DNA of 64,000 nt. Origin: Chryseobacterium taeanense (GTDB lineage Bacteria; Bacteroidota; Bacteroidia; Flavobacteriales; Weeksellaceae). Under the pieces are notes generated by a model. That model had not been told where the DNA came from. It saw nothing but the letters and a program-made list of their open reading frames with translations, and made no database searches. Location of the stretch: the NCBI RefSeq assembly GCF_900099685.1, contig NZ_FNDW01000011.1:1-64000 (forward strand), written 5' to 3'. How positions within the stretch are numbered: the stretch's first letter is position 1; each line of letters opens with the position of its first letter. A program made the position numbers and the translations under genes. This document shows, in pieces, positions 26,721 to 36,120 of this stretch.

Positions 26721-27989
26721 ATGAATCGCAATGTAATTTCCATTGTTTTAGGAGGGGGTAGGGGAACGAGATTGTTCCCGCTCACATATTCAAGATCAAA
26801 ACCTGCCGTGCCGATCGCAGGAAAATACAGATTGGTTGATATTCCTATTTCAAATTGTTTAAATTCAGGATTAAATAAAATTCTTGTCCTGACACAGTTT
26901 AATTCGGCTTCTTTAAATGCCCACATCAAAAACTCTTATCATTTTGATATTTTTAGTAAAGGATTTGTAGATATTCTTGCGGCGGAACAGAATGTTGAAA
27001 ATGAAAATTGGTATCAGGGAACGGCTGACGCAGTACGCCAGTCGATGAAACATTTGGAAAAATATGATTATGATTATATTTTAATTCTTTCGGGAGATCA
27101 GCTTTATCAGATGGATTTCAGGGAAATGCTGAATTTCCATATCGAAAAAGGTGGCGATGTCACTATTGCTACGATTCCTGTGAATGCGAAAGATGCAACA
27201 GGCTTCGGAATTTTAAGTTCTGATGATGAAGGCAATATCACTTCTTTTGTTGAAAAGCCAGGATATGATATGCTGGATGGCTTGCAATCTGAAGTTTCTG
27301 AAGAGAATAAACGTTCTGGTAAAGAATACTTGGCTTCCATGGGGATTTATATTTTTACAAAAAGCATTCTTAAAAAAATGTTTGAAGAGGGTGCCGGAGA
27401 TGACTTTGGGAAAGATATTATTCCAAACTCTATCGGGAAATATACAACACTCAGCTACCAATATGAAGGCTATTGGACGGATATTGGAACCATTGAATCT
27501 TTTTATGAAGCTAATATTGATCTTTGCCAGGATTTTCCTCAGTTCAATCTTTTCTCCTCTTCTCCGATCTATACCAGAGCAAGAATGCTTCCGCCGTCGA
27601 AAATCAATGGCTCTTACGTAAGCAAAGCGGTTTTTGGAGATGGATGTATCATTATGGCTGACAAGATTGAAAATTCAGTCATTGGGAACAGAACGAGAAT
27701 AGATAAAGGAAGTACCATTGTAAATTCATATGTTATGGGTTCAGATTTCTATCAGGATACGACCGAAATCGTCATAAATGACGAAAGAGGTCAGCCTAAT
27801 ATGGGAATCGGGAAATACTGTTATATTGAAAAAGCAATTTTGGATAAAAACTGCTACATCGGCGATAACGTACGCATTATCGGAGGAAAACATCTTAGCG
27901 ATGGCGATTATGGAACGTATTCAGTTCAGGATGGAATTATTGTGGTAAAAAAAGGCGCGGTTCTTACGCCCGGAACTCATATTGGGTAG
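26721..27989 (+). CDS. glgC: Glucose-1-phosphate adenylyltransferase
   Basis: Makes ADP-glucose from ATP and glucose 1-phosphate, the controlled first step of bacterial glycogen synthesis. The 422-residue protein has an N-terminal nucleotidyltransferase domain (SIVLGGGRGTRLFPLT, residues 7-22; later VEKPGYDMLD) and a C-terminal left-handed beta-helix (NGSYVSKAVFGDGCIIMADK onward) where allosteric effectors bind in the family. It is last in glgB-glgA-glgC; debranching and phosphorylase genes are not in the window. Confidence 0.95.
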   Translation: MNRNVISIVLGGGRGTRLFPLTYSRSKPAVPIAGKYRLVDIPISNCLNSGLNKILVLTQFNSASLNAHIKNSYHFDIFSKGFVDILAAEQNVENENWYQGTADAVRQSMKHLEKYDYDYILILSGDQLYQMDFREMLNFHIEKGGDVTIATIPVNAKDATGFGILSSDDEGNITSFVEKPGYDMLDGLQSEVSEENKRSGKEYLASMGIYIFTKSILKKMFEEGAGDDFGKDIIPNSIGKYTTLSYQYEGYWTDIGTIESFYEANIDLCQDFPQFNLFSSSPIYTRARMLPPSKINGSYVSKAVFGDGCIIMADKIENSVIGNRTRIDKGSTIVNSYVMGSDFYQDTTEIVINDERGQPNMGIGKYCYIEKAILDKNCYIGDNVRIIGGKHLSDGDYGTYSVQDGIIVVKKGAVLTPGTHIG

Positions 27990-28122
27990 GAAATAAGGAA
28001 GTGTAAAACTTGAAATTTTTGGAGGGTTTGATTAATTAAAATTTTAAAAAAATTAAACATGAACTTCCATCCTCTATCATTTATCTTCCAACTAAAAATA
28101 ATTAAAACAGAGTGGCCATCAT

Positions 28123-28154
28123 ATTGGTCACTTTTGTTATTTTCAATACATTTG
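28123..28154 (+). promoter_or_regulatory. Promoter abutting the SRPBCC gene (leaderless candidate)
   Basis: ATTG (28123-28126), a 20-base spacer and TACATTTG (28147-28154). The box ends four bases before the ATG at 28159, so transcription would begin at or next to the start codon. Confidence 0.6.
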
Positions 28155-28158
28155 CACG

Positions 28159-29199
28159 ATGCGTTTTTTAAAAATCATAGCGGTAATTGTTATTTTGCTG
28201 ATAGGAGCTTATGCGGCTTCTATGTACTATTTTGTAGATGAGAGCAAAGATTTTAGGATCGAAAAAGAGATTGATTATCCGGTAGAAAAAGTCTTTAATC
28301 AGTTTAATAATCTACAGAATTTCACCCGCTGGAATAATTTCTTTACAAGTTCCAAATCTATTGATATCGATTATTATACGCCTTATGAAGGACAAGGGAG
28401 TTCTATCAGTTATACAGATTCTAAAAATGATACCGACGGAGAAATGTTCCTACGTTACGAAAACCCCAACAAAACGTTAAGATATCAACTTTTTGAAGAC
28501 AAAAATGAAAGCCCTACTTCGGTCGATGTAAAATTTAAAGCTGTTTCTCCGGAGAAAACTAAAATTACGTGGATTGTTCATACTCCCAAATTATCTGTTT
28601 TGAGGCGTGTCGAAAATTTCTGGACGGAAGACCGGTTCGCCGAGAATATTGATAAAAGTATGGTAAATCTCAACAACGTTTTAGGAAATAAAGTAGAGAA
28701 AGACAATCAGATGGCTGCTATAAAATATGACAGTATAATGGTTGAAAATGAAGAAGAAAAACTGCTGCTGGGAATTAATGTAAGTACTTCCAATAAAAAA
28801 GATGCGCTTTACAAAAATATTGTGATGAATTATAACAAAATTTATAATTACACCACAATGGATTTAGGCAAAAAAGATGATGAATTCGGATTTCCTGTGC
28901 TCATCACGGATGCCGATAATTATAAAGATAAAGAAGTTTCTTATTTCCTTGGAATTCCTTTGTCTAAAAAGTTTGGACTGACCGATAACAATTTCAGCTT
29001 CAGAACACAGGCGGCTACTCAAAACTACGTGATGTATTACAAAGGTAATTATGCCGGAAGAGTGAAAGCAATACAGCAATTGATCCAGAAAGCGAAGAAA
29101 GATGAAATGCGTTTTAATGACATTAGGCAAACCTTTATTGAGAGGCCGGCAGACGATCAGGATGTTAATATGAAACTCTCATTATCAGTCTTTAAGTAA
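28159..29199 (+). CDS. Membrane-anchored SRPBCC (polyketide cyclase/START-like) protein
   Basis: A 346-residue protein with one N-terminal membrane segment (IIAVIVILLIGAYAASMYYF, about 6-25) and then an SRPBCC-like hydrophobic-ligand domain: IEKEIDYPVEKVFNQFNNLQ and FTRWNNFF. The second half (about 180-346) resembles the AraC effector-binding/GyrI type of ligand-binding fold only loosely. The ligand is unknown. It stands alone between the glycogen operon and sucA, with a promoter immediately before the ATG. Confidence 0.75.
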   Translation: MRFLKIIAVIVILLIGAYAASMYYFVDESKDFRIEKEIDYPVEKVFNQFNNLQNFTRWNNFFTSSKSIDIDYYTPYEGQGSSISYTDSKNDTDGEMFLRYENPNKTLRYQLFEDKNESPTSVDVKFKAVSPEKTKITWIVHTPKLSVLRRVENFWTEDRFAENIDKSMVNLNNVLGNKVEKDNQMAAIKYDSIMVENEEEKLLLGINVSTSNKKDALYKNIVMNYNKIYNYTTMDLGKKDDEFGFPVLITDADNYKDKEVSYFLGIPLSKKFGLTDNNFSFRTQAATQNYVMYYKGNYAGRVKAIQQLIQKAKKDEMRFNDIRQTFIERPADDQDVNMKLSLSVFK

Positions 29200-29269
29200 A
29201 TTGAATGTAATTATTTATTTTATAGTTTTTTTAATAGTTTAAAGGCTGCTCCAAGTCGGTTTTTTTTAT

Positions 29270-29277
29270 TAAATTTG
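29270..29277 (+). promoter_or_regulatory. -7 promoter element for sucA
   Basis: TAAATTTG is an exact -7 match 46 bases before the sucA ATG; the expected -33 position holds no TTTG. Confidence 0.35.
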
Positions 29278-29323
29278 AGGATTAATTCTATAAACAAATT
29301 TTAATAACAGATAAACTGTAATA

Positions 29324-32140
29324 ATGGACAGATTTTCATTCCTAAACGCAGCTCATTCTCAGTTAATTGAGGATTTATACCAACAATACTTAAAATATCC
29401 GGACTCTTTAGAACCATCATGGAAAGCCTTCTTTCAAGGCTTTGATTTTGCTTTGGAAAACTACGGAGACGACGATAATATACAATATGTTCAGGCTTCC
29501 GCGGTTTCAGCTCCTGTAGTACAGCAGGCAGCACAGGCCGCTTCAAATGGTGAAGTTCCTGAGCACATCAAAAAAGAATTTAAGGTAGTAAACCTTATCG
29601 AAGCGTACAGAACGAGAGGTCATCTGTTTACAAAAACCAATCCTGTAAGGGAAAGAAGACATTACGCTCCGACTTTGGATATCGAAAATTTCGGTCTTGA
29701 CAAGTCTGATTTAAATACAAAATTCAACTGTGCAGTGGAAACAGGGATGAAAGGTCCTGCCACTTTACAGGAGCTTATCACACATTTGCAAAACATCTAC
29801 TGCGATTCTATCGGTGTGGAATATATGCACATCAACAATGTTGAGGAAAAAGACTTTATCAAGCAGTGGCTTCAGGTTAATGAAAATCATCCCAACCTTT
29901 CGGCAAATGAAAAAACTGAAATTTTATTAAAATTAAACCAGGCGGTAGCCTTTGAAAATTATCTTCATACAAAATTTGTTGGCCAGAAAAGATTCTCGTT
30001 GGAAGGCGGTGAAACATTGATTCCTGCATTGGATCAATTGATTACAAGATCTTCTCAGTTGGGCGTTGATGAGGTTGTTTTAGGAATGGCTCACAGAGGT
30101 AGATTAAATGTATTGACTAATATTTTTGGTAAATCTTACAAGCAAATTTTCTCTGAATTTGAAGGAAAAGAATTTGAAGAAGATGTATTTTCAGGTGACG
30201 TTAAATACCATTTAGGTTCATCTAAAAAGATTAAAACAGCTTCAGGGGAAGAAGTTGCCATCAATCTGACTCCGAACCCGTCTCACCTTGAAACAGTTGC
30301 AGCACTCGTGGAAGGAATCTGCCGCGCAAAAGTTGACGATAAATACAAAGGAGATTATTCTAAAATTTTACCGATCGTAATTCATGGTGATGGTGCGATC
30401 GCAGGACAGGGTATTGCTTACGAAGTCGCTCAGATGATGACTTTGGAAGGATACCGAACAGGAGGAACAGTTCATATCGTTGTGAATAATCAGGTTTCTT
30501 TTACAACGAATTATATTGATGCAAGATCTTCCACTTATTGTACAGACATTGCAAAAGTAACAGAATCTCCTGTAATGCATGTAAATGCCGATGATGCAGA
30601 AGCGGTGGTTCATGCAATTCATTTCGCAGCTGATTTCAGAGCGAAATTTGGTAAAGATGTCTACATCGATTTATTAGGATACAGAAAATACGGGCACAAT
30701 GAAGGTGATGAGCCAAGGTTTACACAGCCTAATCTTTATAAAATTATCTCCAAACATCCGAATCCAAGAGAAATCTACAAAGACCAGTTACTAAAAGACA
30801 GCGTGACTTCAAATGACGTTATTGCTAAAATGGAGACTGAGTTCAAAGCATTGCTGGATGAAAATTTCGATGCATCCAAGGAAATTGAGAAAAATGTAAT
30901 GGATGTTTTCATGGCAGATGACTGGACAAATTATCCGATTGCTAAAAGAGGAGCCGTTCAGGAAGCTGTTGATACTAAATTTGATTTAGAAAAGCTGAAG
31001 GAACTGGCGCTTAAAATGTCAACACTTCCGGCTGATAAAAAGTTTTTAAACAAAATCACAAGACTTTTCGAAAACAGAATCAAGGCTATTGAAGGCAATT
31101 CATTAGACTGGGCTCTAGGTGAATGGCTGGCTTATGCAACGCTTCTTGTAGAAGGTCACAATGTGAGAATTTCTGGGGAAGATGTGGAAAGAGGAACCTT
31201 CTCTCACAGACACGCTGTTGTGAAAACCGAAGATACAGAAGAAGAATATATCCCGTTAAGACATATTTCAGAAAGCAGATTTGATGTATATAATTCTCAC
31301 CTTTCAGAATATGGTGTTCTTGGATTCGATTACGGATATGCCATGGCTTCCCCTAATACATTAACGATTTGGGAAGCTCAGTTCGGAGATTTCGTGAATG
31401 GTGCTCAAATCATTGTAGATCAATATTTAGCGGCAGCTGAAGAAAAATGGAAAATTCAGGATGGCTTAGTAATGTTGTTGCCTCACGGTTCTGAAGGCCA
31501 AGGTGCAGAGCACTCTTCCGCAAGACTGGAAAGATTTTTAACACTTTGTGCCAATGAAAATATGGTAGTTGCGAATATTACTTCACCTGCCAACTATTTC
31601 CATTTGTTGAGAAGACAATTGAAGTGGTCTTTCAGAAAGCCATTAATTGTTATGAGTCCAAAATCTCTGTTAAGACATCCAAAAGTAGTTTCTCCGCTTG
31701 AAGATTTTTCAAACAAAGGATTCCAGCCTATTTTAGACGATCCTACTGCAGATCCTGCAAAAGTTGAAAAATTAGTACTTTGTTCAGGTAAATTATACTT
31801 TGAATTATTAGCTAAAAAAGAGGAATTAAAAGCTGAAAATGTGGCATTGGTAAGATTCGAGCAATTATATCCTTTACAAACAGATGCGATTGAGGCAATC
31901 TTCAATAAGTATGATAACAGAAAAGCTCTTGTATGGGCTCAGGAAGAGCCTGAAAACATGGGAGCGTGGTCTTATATTCTTAGAAATTTCAGAGATACAG
32001 GAATTCAGGTGGTTGCGCCGGTTCCAAGTGGTGCACCGGCTCCGGGAAGTCACAAAATGTTTGAAAAAAACCAGAATGCAGTAATCAACAGAGTATTCGA
32101 CAGAAATGATGCTCCGGTAAAAAGACCAGTAACAGCTTAA
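29324..32140 (+). CDS. sucA: 2-oxoglutarate dehydrogenase E1 component
   Basis: The thiamine-diphosphate-dependent decarboxylase of the TCA-cycle 2-oxoglutarate dehydrogenase complex. At 938 residues it is full length. It shows the N-terminal E2-binding helix (FLNAAHSQLIEDLYQQYLKY), VVLGMAHRGRLNVLTN, the ThDP site HGDGAIAGQGIAYEV with VVNNQVSFTTN, and the C-terminal transketolase-like LLPHGSEGQGAEHSSARLE. sucB follows after 101 bp, probably in one transcript. No E3 gene (lpd) is adjacent, so it must be shared from elsewhere. Confidence 0.96.
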   Translation: MDRFSFLNAAHSQLIEDLYQQYLKYPDSLEPSWKAFFQGFDFALENYGDDDNIQYVQASAVSAPVVQQAAQAASNGEVPEHIKKEFKVVNLIEAYRTRGHLFTKTNPVRERRHYAPTLDIENFGLDKSDLNTKFNCAVETGMKGPATLQELITHLQNIYCDSIGVEYMHINNVEEKDFIKQWLQVNENHPNLSANEKTEILLKLNQAVAFENYLHTKFVGQKRFSLEGGETLIPALDQLITRSSQLGVDEVVLGMAHRGRLNVLTNIFGKSYKQIFSEFEGKEFEEDVFSGDVKYHLGSSKKIKTASGEEVAINLTPNPSHLETVAALVEGICRAKVDDKYKGDYSKILPIVIHGDGAIAGQGIAYEVAQMMTLEGYRTGGTVHIVVNNQVSFTTNYIDARSSTYCTDIAKVTESPVMHVNADDAEAVVHAIHFAADFRAKFGKDVYIDLLGYRKYGHNEGDEPRFTQPNLYKIISKHPNPREIYKDQLLKDSVTSNDVIAKMETEFKALLDENFDASKEIEKNVMDVFMADDWTNYPIAKRGAVQEAVDTKFDLEKLKELALKMSTLPADKKFLNKITRLFENRIKAIEGNSLDWALGEWLAYATLLVEGHNVRISGEDVERGTFSHRHAVVKTEDTEEEYIPLRHISESRFDVYNSHLSEYGVLGFDYGYAMASPNTLTIWEAQFGDFVNGAQIIVDQYLAAAEEKWKIQDGLVMLLPHGSEGQGAEHSSARLERFLTLCANENMVVANITSPANYFHLLRRQLKWSFRKPLIVMSPKSLLRHPKVVSPLEDFSNKGFQPILDDPTADPAKVEKLVLCSGKLYFELLAKKEELKAENVALVRFEQLYPLQTDAIEAIFNKYDNRKALVWAQEEPENMGAWSYILRNFRDTGIQVVAPVPSGAPAPGSHKMFEKNQNAVINRVFDRNDAPVKRPVTA

Positions 32141-32150
32141 TTAAAAAACG

Positions 32151-32175
32151 TAGAAATTAGAGGTTAGAAATTAAT
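32151..32175. repeat. Short TAGAAATTAG-type repeat between sucA and sucB
   Basis: TAGAAATTAG, AGG and TTAGAAATTA form two near-copies of a 10-bp unit, related to the stretches at 19170-19197 and 39733-39808. Confidence 0.5.
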
Positions 32176-32241
32176 TTTTCATCTTTTATCGATTTCTCAA
32201 AGTTTAAAAAAATAATAAATAAAAAAAATAAAAAATACGAT

Positions 32242-33501
32242 ATGTCAGTTTTAGAAATGAAAGTTCCTTCACCGGGCGAATCCATTACAGAAGTTGAAAT
32301 TGCAACCTGGCTTGTAAAAGATGGTGATTATGTAGAAAAAGATCAGCCCATCGCTGAAGTAGATTCAGACAAAGCAACTCTTGAATTGCCTGCAGAACAA
32401 AGTGGTGTAATCACTTTGAAAGCTGAGGAAGGAGACGTAGTGCAGGTAGGGCAAGTGGTTTGCCTGATCGATGTGGATGCTGCAAAACCTGCAGGTAGCG
32501 CTGCCCCTGCTGCTGAAACGCCAAAACAGGAAGAAGCTCCTAAAGCGGCTGAGCCAACCAAACAAGAGGCTCCAAAGCCTGCCGCTCAGCCAGCTGCTGC
32601 AACTCAAACGTATGCCACTGGCGCTCCATCGCCTGCTGCTAAAAAAATCCTTGATGAAAAAGGAATGGATGCCTCACAAGTTTCAGGAAGCGGAAGAGAC
32701 GGAAGAATTACAAAATCTGATGCAGAGCTTGCTGCTGTTCCTGCATTGGGAGGAAATCCTGTTACTGCTACTGGTTCAAGATCTACAACGACTACAAAAC
32801 TTTCAGTTCTTAGAAGAAAAATCGCTCAAAGATTGGTTTCTGTAAAGAATGAAACAGCGATGTTAACGACTTTCAACGAAGTTGATATGTCTGAAATCTT
32901 CAGACTAAGAAAACAGTACAAAGAAGAATTTGCTCAAAGACACGGAGTAGGACTTGGTTTCATGTCTTTCTTTACAAAAGCAGTTACCAGAGCTTTACAG
33001 ATGTATCCGGATGTAAATGCATCTATCGACGGAGACTTCAAAGTAAATTATGATTTCTGCGATATTTCAATTGCCGTTTCAGGTCCTAAAGGATTAATGG
33101 TTCCTGTATTGAGAAATGCAGAAAATATGTCTTTTGCAAGTGTTGAAGCAAATATTAAAGATTTGGCAACTAAAGTAAGAGACGGAAAAATTACCGTTGA
33201 TGAAATGACAGGAGGTACATTCACGATTACAAACGGTGGTACTTTTGGTTCTATGATGTCTACGCCGATTATCAATCCTCCTCAATCTGCTATCTTAGGA
33301 ATGCACAATATTATCCAAAGACCGGTTGCGGTTGACGGGCAGGTGGTGATTCGTCCGATGATGTATGTTGCTATGTCTTATGACCATAGAATTATCGACG
33401 GAAAAGAGTCTGTAGGATTCCTTGTAGCGGTAAAAGAGGCCATCGACAATCCTGTTGCAATCTTAATGAATGGTGACGAAAGAAAAGGTCTTGGATTATA
33501 A
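32242..33501 (+). CDS. sucB: 2-oxoglutarate dehydrogenase E2 (dihydrolipoamide succinyltransferase)
   Basis: Transfers the succinyl group from E1 to CoA and forms the core of the complex. The 419 residues comprise a lipoyl domain (1-77, lipoyl lysine K44 in [11 protein letters not shown]), an Ala/Pro-rich linker, a peripheral-subunit-binding domain ([20 protein letters not shown], near 125-145) and the acyltransferase domain, with the active-site His in [13 protein letters not shown] strong terminator follows. It differs clearly from the second E2 at 40790-42097. Confidence 0.96.
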   Translation: MSVLEMKVPSPGESITEVEIATWLVKDGDYVEKDQPIAEVDSDKATLELPAEQSGVITLKAEEGDVVQVGQVVCLIDVDAAKPAGSAAPAAETPKQEEAPKAAEPTKQEAPKPAAQPAAATQTYATGAPSPAAKKILDEKGMDASQVSGSGRDGRITKSDAELAAVPALGGNPVTATGSRSTTTTKLSVLRRKIAQRLVSVKNETAMLTTFNEVDMSEIFRLRKQYKEEFAQRHGVGLGFMSFFTKAVTRALQMYPDVNASIDGDFKVNYDFCDISIAVSGPKGLMVPVLRNAENMSFASVEANIKDLATKVRDGKITVDEMTGGTFTITNGGTFGSMMSTPIINPPQSAILGMHNIIQRPVAVDGQVVIRPMMYVAMSYDHRIIDGKESVGFLVAVKEAIDNPVAILMNGDERKGLGL

Positions 33502-33531
33502 GATTTAATGAAAATATAATATAAATTTTAG

Positions 33532-33558
33532 ATCTCGCCTCAAAAAGGCGAGATTTTT
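33532..33558 (+). terminator. Rho-independent terminator of sucAB
   Basis: Nine perfect base pairs (ATCTCGCCT with AGGCGAGAT) around a CAAAA loop, followed by TTTTG. Confidence 0.85.
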
Positions 33559-33582
33559 GTATCCATTTTAATAAATACTAAG

Positions 33583-33972
33583 ATGATGTTTTCAAAAATG
33601 ACTTCAAATATAAGGGTTTCGGTAGTCCCTGAATATGATATTAAGAATAGCTATCCGTCTGAAAACCGATATGTTTTCAAATATAATATTACCATCGAAA
33701 ATGACGGTAATTTTCCTATAAAAGTTCTTAAAAGGAAGTGGCTTATTTTCGATGTAGGCTTCGGATACACTGAAATTATAGGAGATGGAGTAATTGGATT
33801 GACTCCTGAAATTTCTGTTAATGAAAATTTTGCGTACTTTTCTAATGTAATGCTTCGTTCCGGAGTAGGAAATATGAGCGGAAAGTACCTGGTAAAAAAT
33901 ATGGAAACTCAAGAAAGTTTTGAAATAGATATTCCTAAGTTTAATTTATTATCTGAAGTGTTGAGTAATTGA
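33583..33972 (+). CDS. apaG: ApaG-family protein
   Basis: A 129-residue single-domain protein of the ApaG/DUF525 fibronectin-like family: IRVSVVPEYDIKNSYPSEN, then YVFKYNITIENDGNFPIKVL and VMLRSGVGNMSGKYLV. In enterobacteria ApaG is tied to Co2+ sensitivity and diadenosine polyphosphate metabolism, but its biochemistry is not settled. A second ATG (residue 6) is an equally plausible start. It converges with the exonuclease gene, 11 bp apart. Confidence 0.88.
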   Translation: MMFSKMTSNIRVSVVPEYDIKNSYPSENRYVFKYNITIENDGNFPIKVLKRKWLIFDVGFGYTEIIGDGVIGLTPEISVNENFAYFSNVMLRSGVGNMSGKYLVKNMETQESFEIDIPKFNLLSEVLSN

Positions 33973-33983
33973 TAAACGAAAAA

Positions 33984-34538
33984 TCAAAGTTTCTTGATTT
34001 TCAGTTTCATATAATCTGCTATTTCTTCATTACTGGTAAGAAATAATTTCTCGAAAGCCAGCAAAGATATTTTGGCACAAACTTCAGCGTCGTCGCCAGC
34101 TCTGTGATGATTAAATCCTATCTGATGATATTCTGCTAAATGTTTCAGTCCGTATCTGGGCAAATAATTCCATGATTTTTTAGCAAGCTGAATGCTGCAC
34201 AGATAATTTAATTTTGGGGTAAACATTCCGTAATGATTAAGGCAACCCCGGAGTACTGCGGCATCAAAACCTGCATTATGTGCAATCATTAATGTTCCGT
34301 ACATCATTTCTTCCACTTCATACCAGATTTCATCAAACGTAGGAGCGTCTTTTACATCTTCAGGGAGAATTCCGTGAACTTCTACATTAAAAGGGTTAAA
34401 ATAAGGAAAACTAGGTGGTTTAATGAGCCAGGTTTTTGTTTCCACGATTTTAGAATCCTGAACAATGCATATTCCCAGCTCACAGGCAGAATTTCTCTCA
34501 TGGGTAGCAGTCTCGAAATCTAATGCACAAAAATCCAT
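33984..34538 (-). CDS. 3'-5' exonuclease, DnaQ-like (DEDDh)
   Basis: A 184-residue stand-alone exonuclease domain of the DNA polymerase III epsilon type. The four acidic positions and the His are visible: D7 and E9 in CALDFETATHERN, the Asp of MIAHNAGFDAAVLRG, and HRAGDDAEVCAKI. A polymerase or UvrC-like partner domain is absent, so it could act in proofreading, mismatch repair or RNA trimming. Its ATG overlaps the stop of the upstream gene (TAATG), implying translational coupling within the operon that starts at the acyltransferase. Confidence 0.9.
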   Translation of the reverse strand: MDFCALDFETATHERNSACELGICIVQDSKIVETKTWLIKPPSFPYFNPFNVEVHGILPEDVKDAPTFDEIWYEVEEMMYGTLMIAHNAGFDAAVLRGCLNHYGMFTPKLNYLCSIQLAKKSWNYLPRYGLKHLAEYHQIGFNHHRAGDDAEVCAKISLLAFEKLFLTSNEEIADYMKLKIKKL

Positions 34539-35146
34539 TATGTTGTTACTTTAAAGAAAATAGTATTTCTGTTGGTCGCAACTTTACTGATATCAATGAT
34601 AATATTATTAAATTTCTTTTTAAGAATATCAAAATCAAAATGATCGTCGGTTGTGATAGTAATGATGAAACTGGTTATCATTTTTTTACTTTCCGAGGTA
34701 GTAATTTCTTCTTTCAGGATACTTCCGTGAGTTACCTTTTCGGTGAGATATTTATTCAGGTTTTCAATGGATTTTGCATCCGCATTCTTATCCATTTCAA
34801 GACGGAATCTTCCACCACGCACGCCTTCCTGAAGTTTTATCAGATATACCGAATTCTTTTTTAAGTTCAGATTATTCTTATTTCCGATTTTATCGTGAAG
34901 ATCTTTAAAACTCAGCTTTTTACTTGTGGAGGGCTTTTCTTTTTCGATAGCAATATCATCTATAATTCCGGAAAATGGATAAATTTCGACAGTTAGCGGG
35001 TCAGAATCTTTTAAATTATCTGTATTTTTTTCTTCCAGAGTTTTTATGCTGTAACTTTTATCGATAGCAGTCCAGTTGTTTTTTTGAGCAAAACTAAACT
35101 GGATTAAAAGTAAAAATACTAAAAGCGATGTTGGAGTGGTTTTCAT
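34538..35146 (-). CDS. Secreted protein of unknown function
   Basis: A 202-residue product with a Sec signal (MKTTPTSLLVFLLLIQFSFA, cleavage before QKNNW). The mature part has alternating charged and hydrophobic beta-like strands; no family recognised. It overlaps the glycosyltransferase gene upstream by four bases and the exonuclease gene downstream by one, so all are read from one message. Periplasmic location is predicted from the signal. Confidence 0.75.
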   Translation of the reverse strand: MKTTPTSLLVFLLLIQFSFAQKNNWTAIDKSYSIKTLEEKNTDNLKDSDPLTVEIYPFSGIIDDIAIEKEKPSTSKKLSFKDLHDKIGNKNNLNLKKNSVYLIKLQEGVRGGRFRLEMDKNADAKSIENLNKYLTEKVTHGSILKEEITTSESKKMITSFIITITTDDHFDFDILKKKFNNIIIDISKVATNRNTIFFKVTT

Positions 35147-36114
35147 TTGGAAAAATGTTTAAAAATCAACCATTTTGATTGATAAAATTGATGTTTCTGC
35201 TTTTTCTGGCGGCGTTTCCATGTTCCGGGAGCCTGAAAGTAAAACGAAAAATGTGCCCTTCCGACTGCCCAAAAATGGGCTATTCCATATTTGTATCCAA
35301 AATATATTGCAGCAAGACCATCCAGACAAAGTCTTGAAAATATAACTAGAATCAGGTATGGAAAAGGTAAATTCTTTAACAGCATTGAAAGATTGTTCCT
35401 CATATTCAGGAATGTCTTTTTTGCGCTTTGTTTATTTAATGTTCCGCCACCTACATGATAAACTTTTGATTTTCCGGTATAGAAAATCTTTTTCCCTGAA
35501 TTGATAAGCCTCCAGCAGAGATCAATCTCTTCCTGATGAGCAAAAAATCTTTCATCAAAACCTCTTTGTTCCCAGAAATCTTTGGAACGAATAAAAAGAC
35601 AGCATCCGGAAGCCCAGAAAATTTCCGTTTCATCGTCATATTGACCGTTATCTTTTTCCACTTCATCAAATATTCTTCCTCTGCAGTATGGATAGCCTAA
35701 ATTATCAATTAAACCACCTCCGGCACCTGCAAATTCAAAATAATCTTTTTGGTCGTAAGACAAAATTTTGGGTTGTATCGCTGATATTTCAGGATTTTTA
35801 TCAAAGAGATCTAATACCGGCTCAATCCAGTTTTCCGTAACTTCCACATCGGAATTGAGAAGACAGTAAAAGTCGTTGTCAATTTTTTTTAATCCTTCAT
35901 TATAACCTCCTGCAAATCCGTAATTTTTATCATTTTTAATGATTTTTACTTCCGGAAAATTGGTCTGCAAAAAGTCAATAGAATCGTCTGTTGAAAGATT
36001 ATCAATCACATAAATATCGGATTGTGTGGAAAACTTTATTACGCTTGGAAGAAATTTTTCCAGCCATGATTTTCCGTTCCAGTTTAATATGACAACAGCT
36101 AATTTTTTCTGCAT
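35143..36114 (-). CDS. Family 2 glycosyltransferase
   Basis: A 323-residue inverting glycosyltransferase of the rhamnosyl/rhamnan type: LAVVILNWNGKSWLEKFLPS, VIDNLSTDDS, NYGFAGGYNEGL, the metal-binding acidic motif CLLNSDVEV (about 84-92), and GFDERFFAHQEEIDLCWRL. A hydrophobic C-terminal stretch (LPFPYLILVIFSRLCLDGL) suggests membrane association. It is six bases downstream of an LpxL-like acyltransferase gene, so envelope glycolipid or surface polysaccharide synthesis is likely; the sugar is unknown. Confidence 0.9.
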   Translation of the reverse strand: MQKKLAVVILNWNGKSWLEKFLPSVIKFSTQSDIYVIDNLSTDDSIDFLQTNFPEVKIIKNDKNYGFAGGYNEGLKKIDNDFYCLLNSDVEVTENWIEPVLDLFDKNPEISAIQPKILSYDQKDYFEFAGAGGGLIDNLGYPYCRGRIFDEVEKDNGQYDDETEIFWASGCCLFIRSKDFWEQRGFDERFFAHQEEIDLCWRLINSGKKIFYTGKSKVYHVGGGTLNKQSAKKTFLNMRNNLSMLLKNLPFPYLILVIFSRLCLDGLAAIYFGYKYGIAHFWAVGRAHFSFYFQAPGTWKRRQKKQKHQFYQSKWLIFKHFSK

Positions 36115-36120
36115 GAAGTT

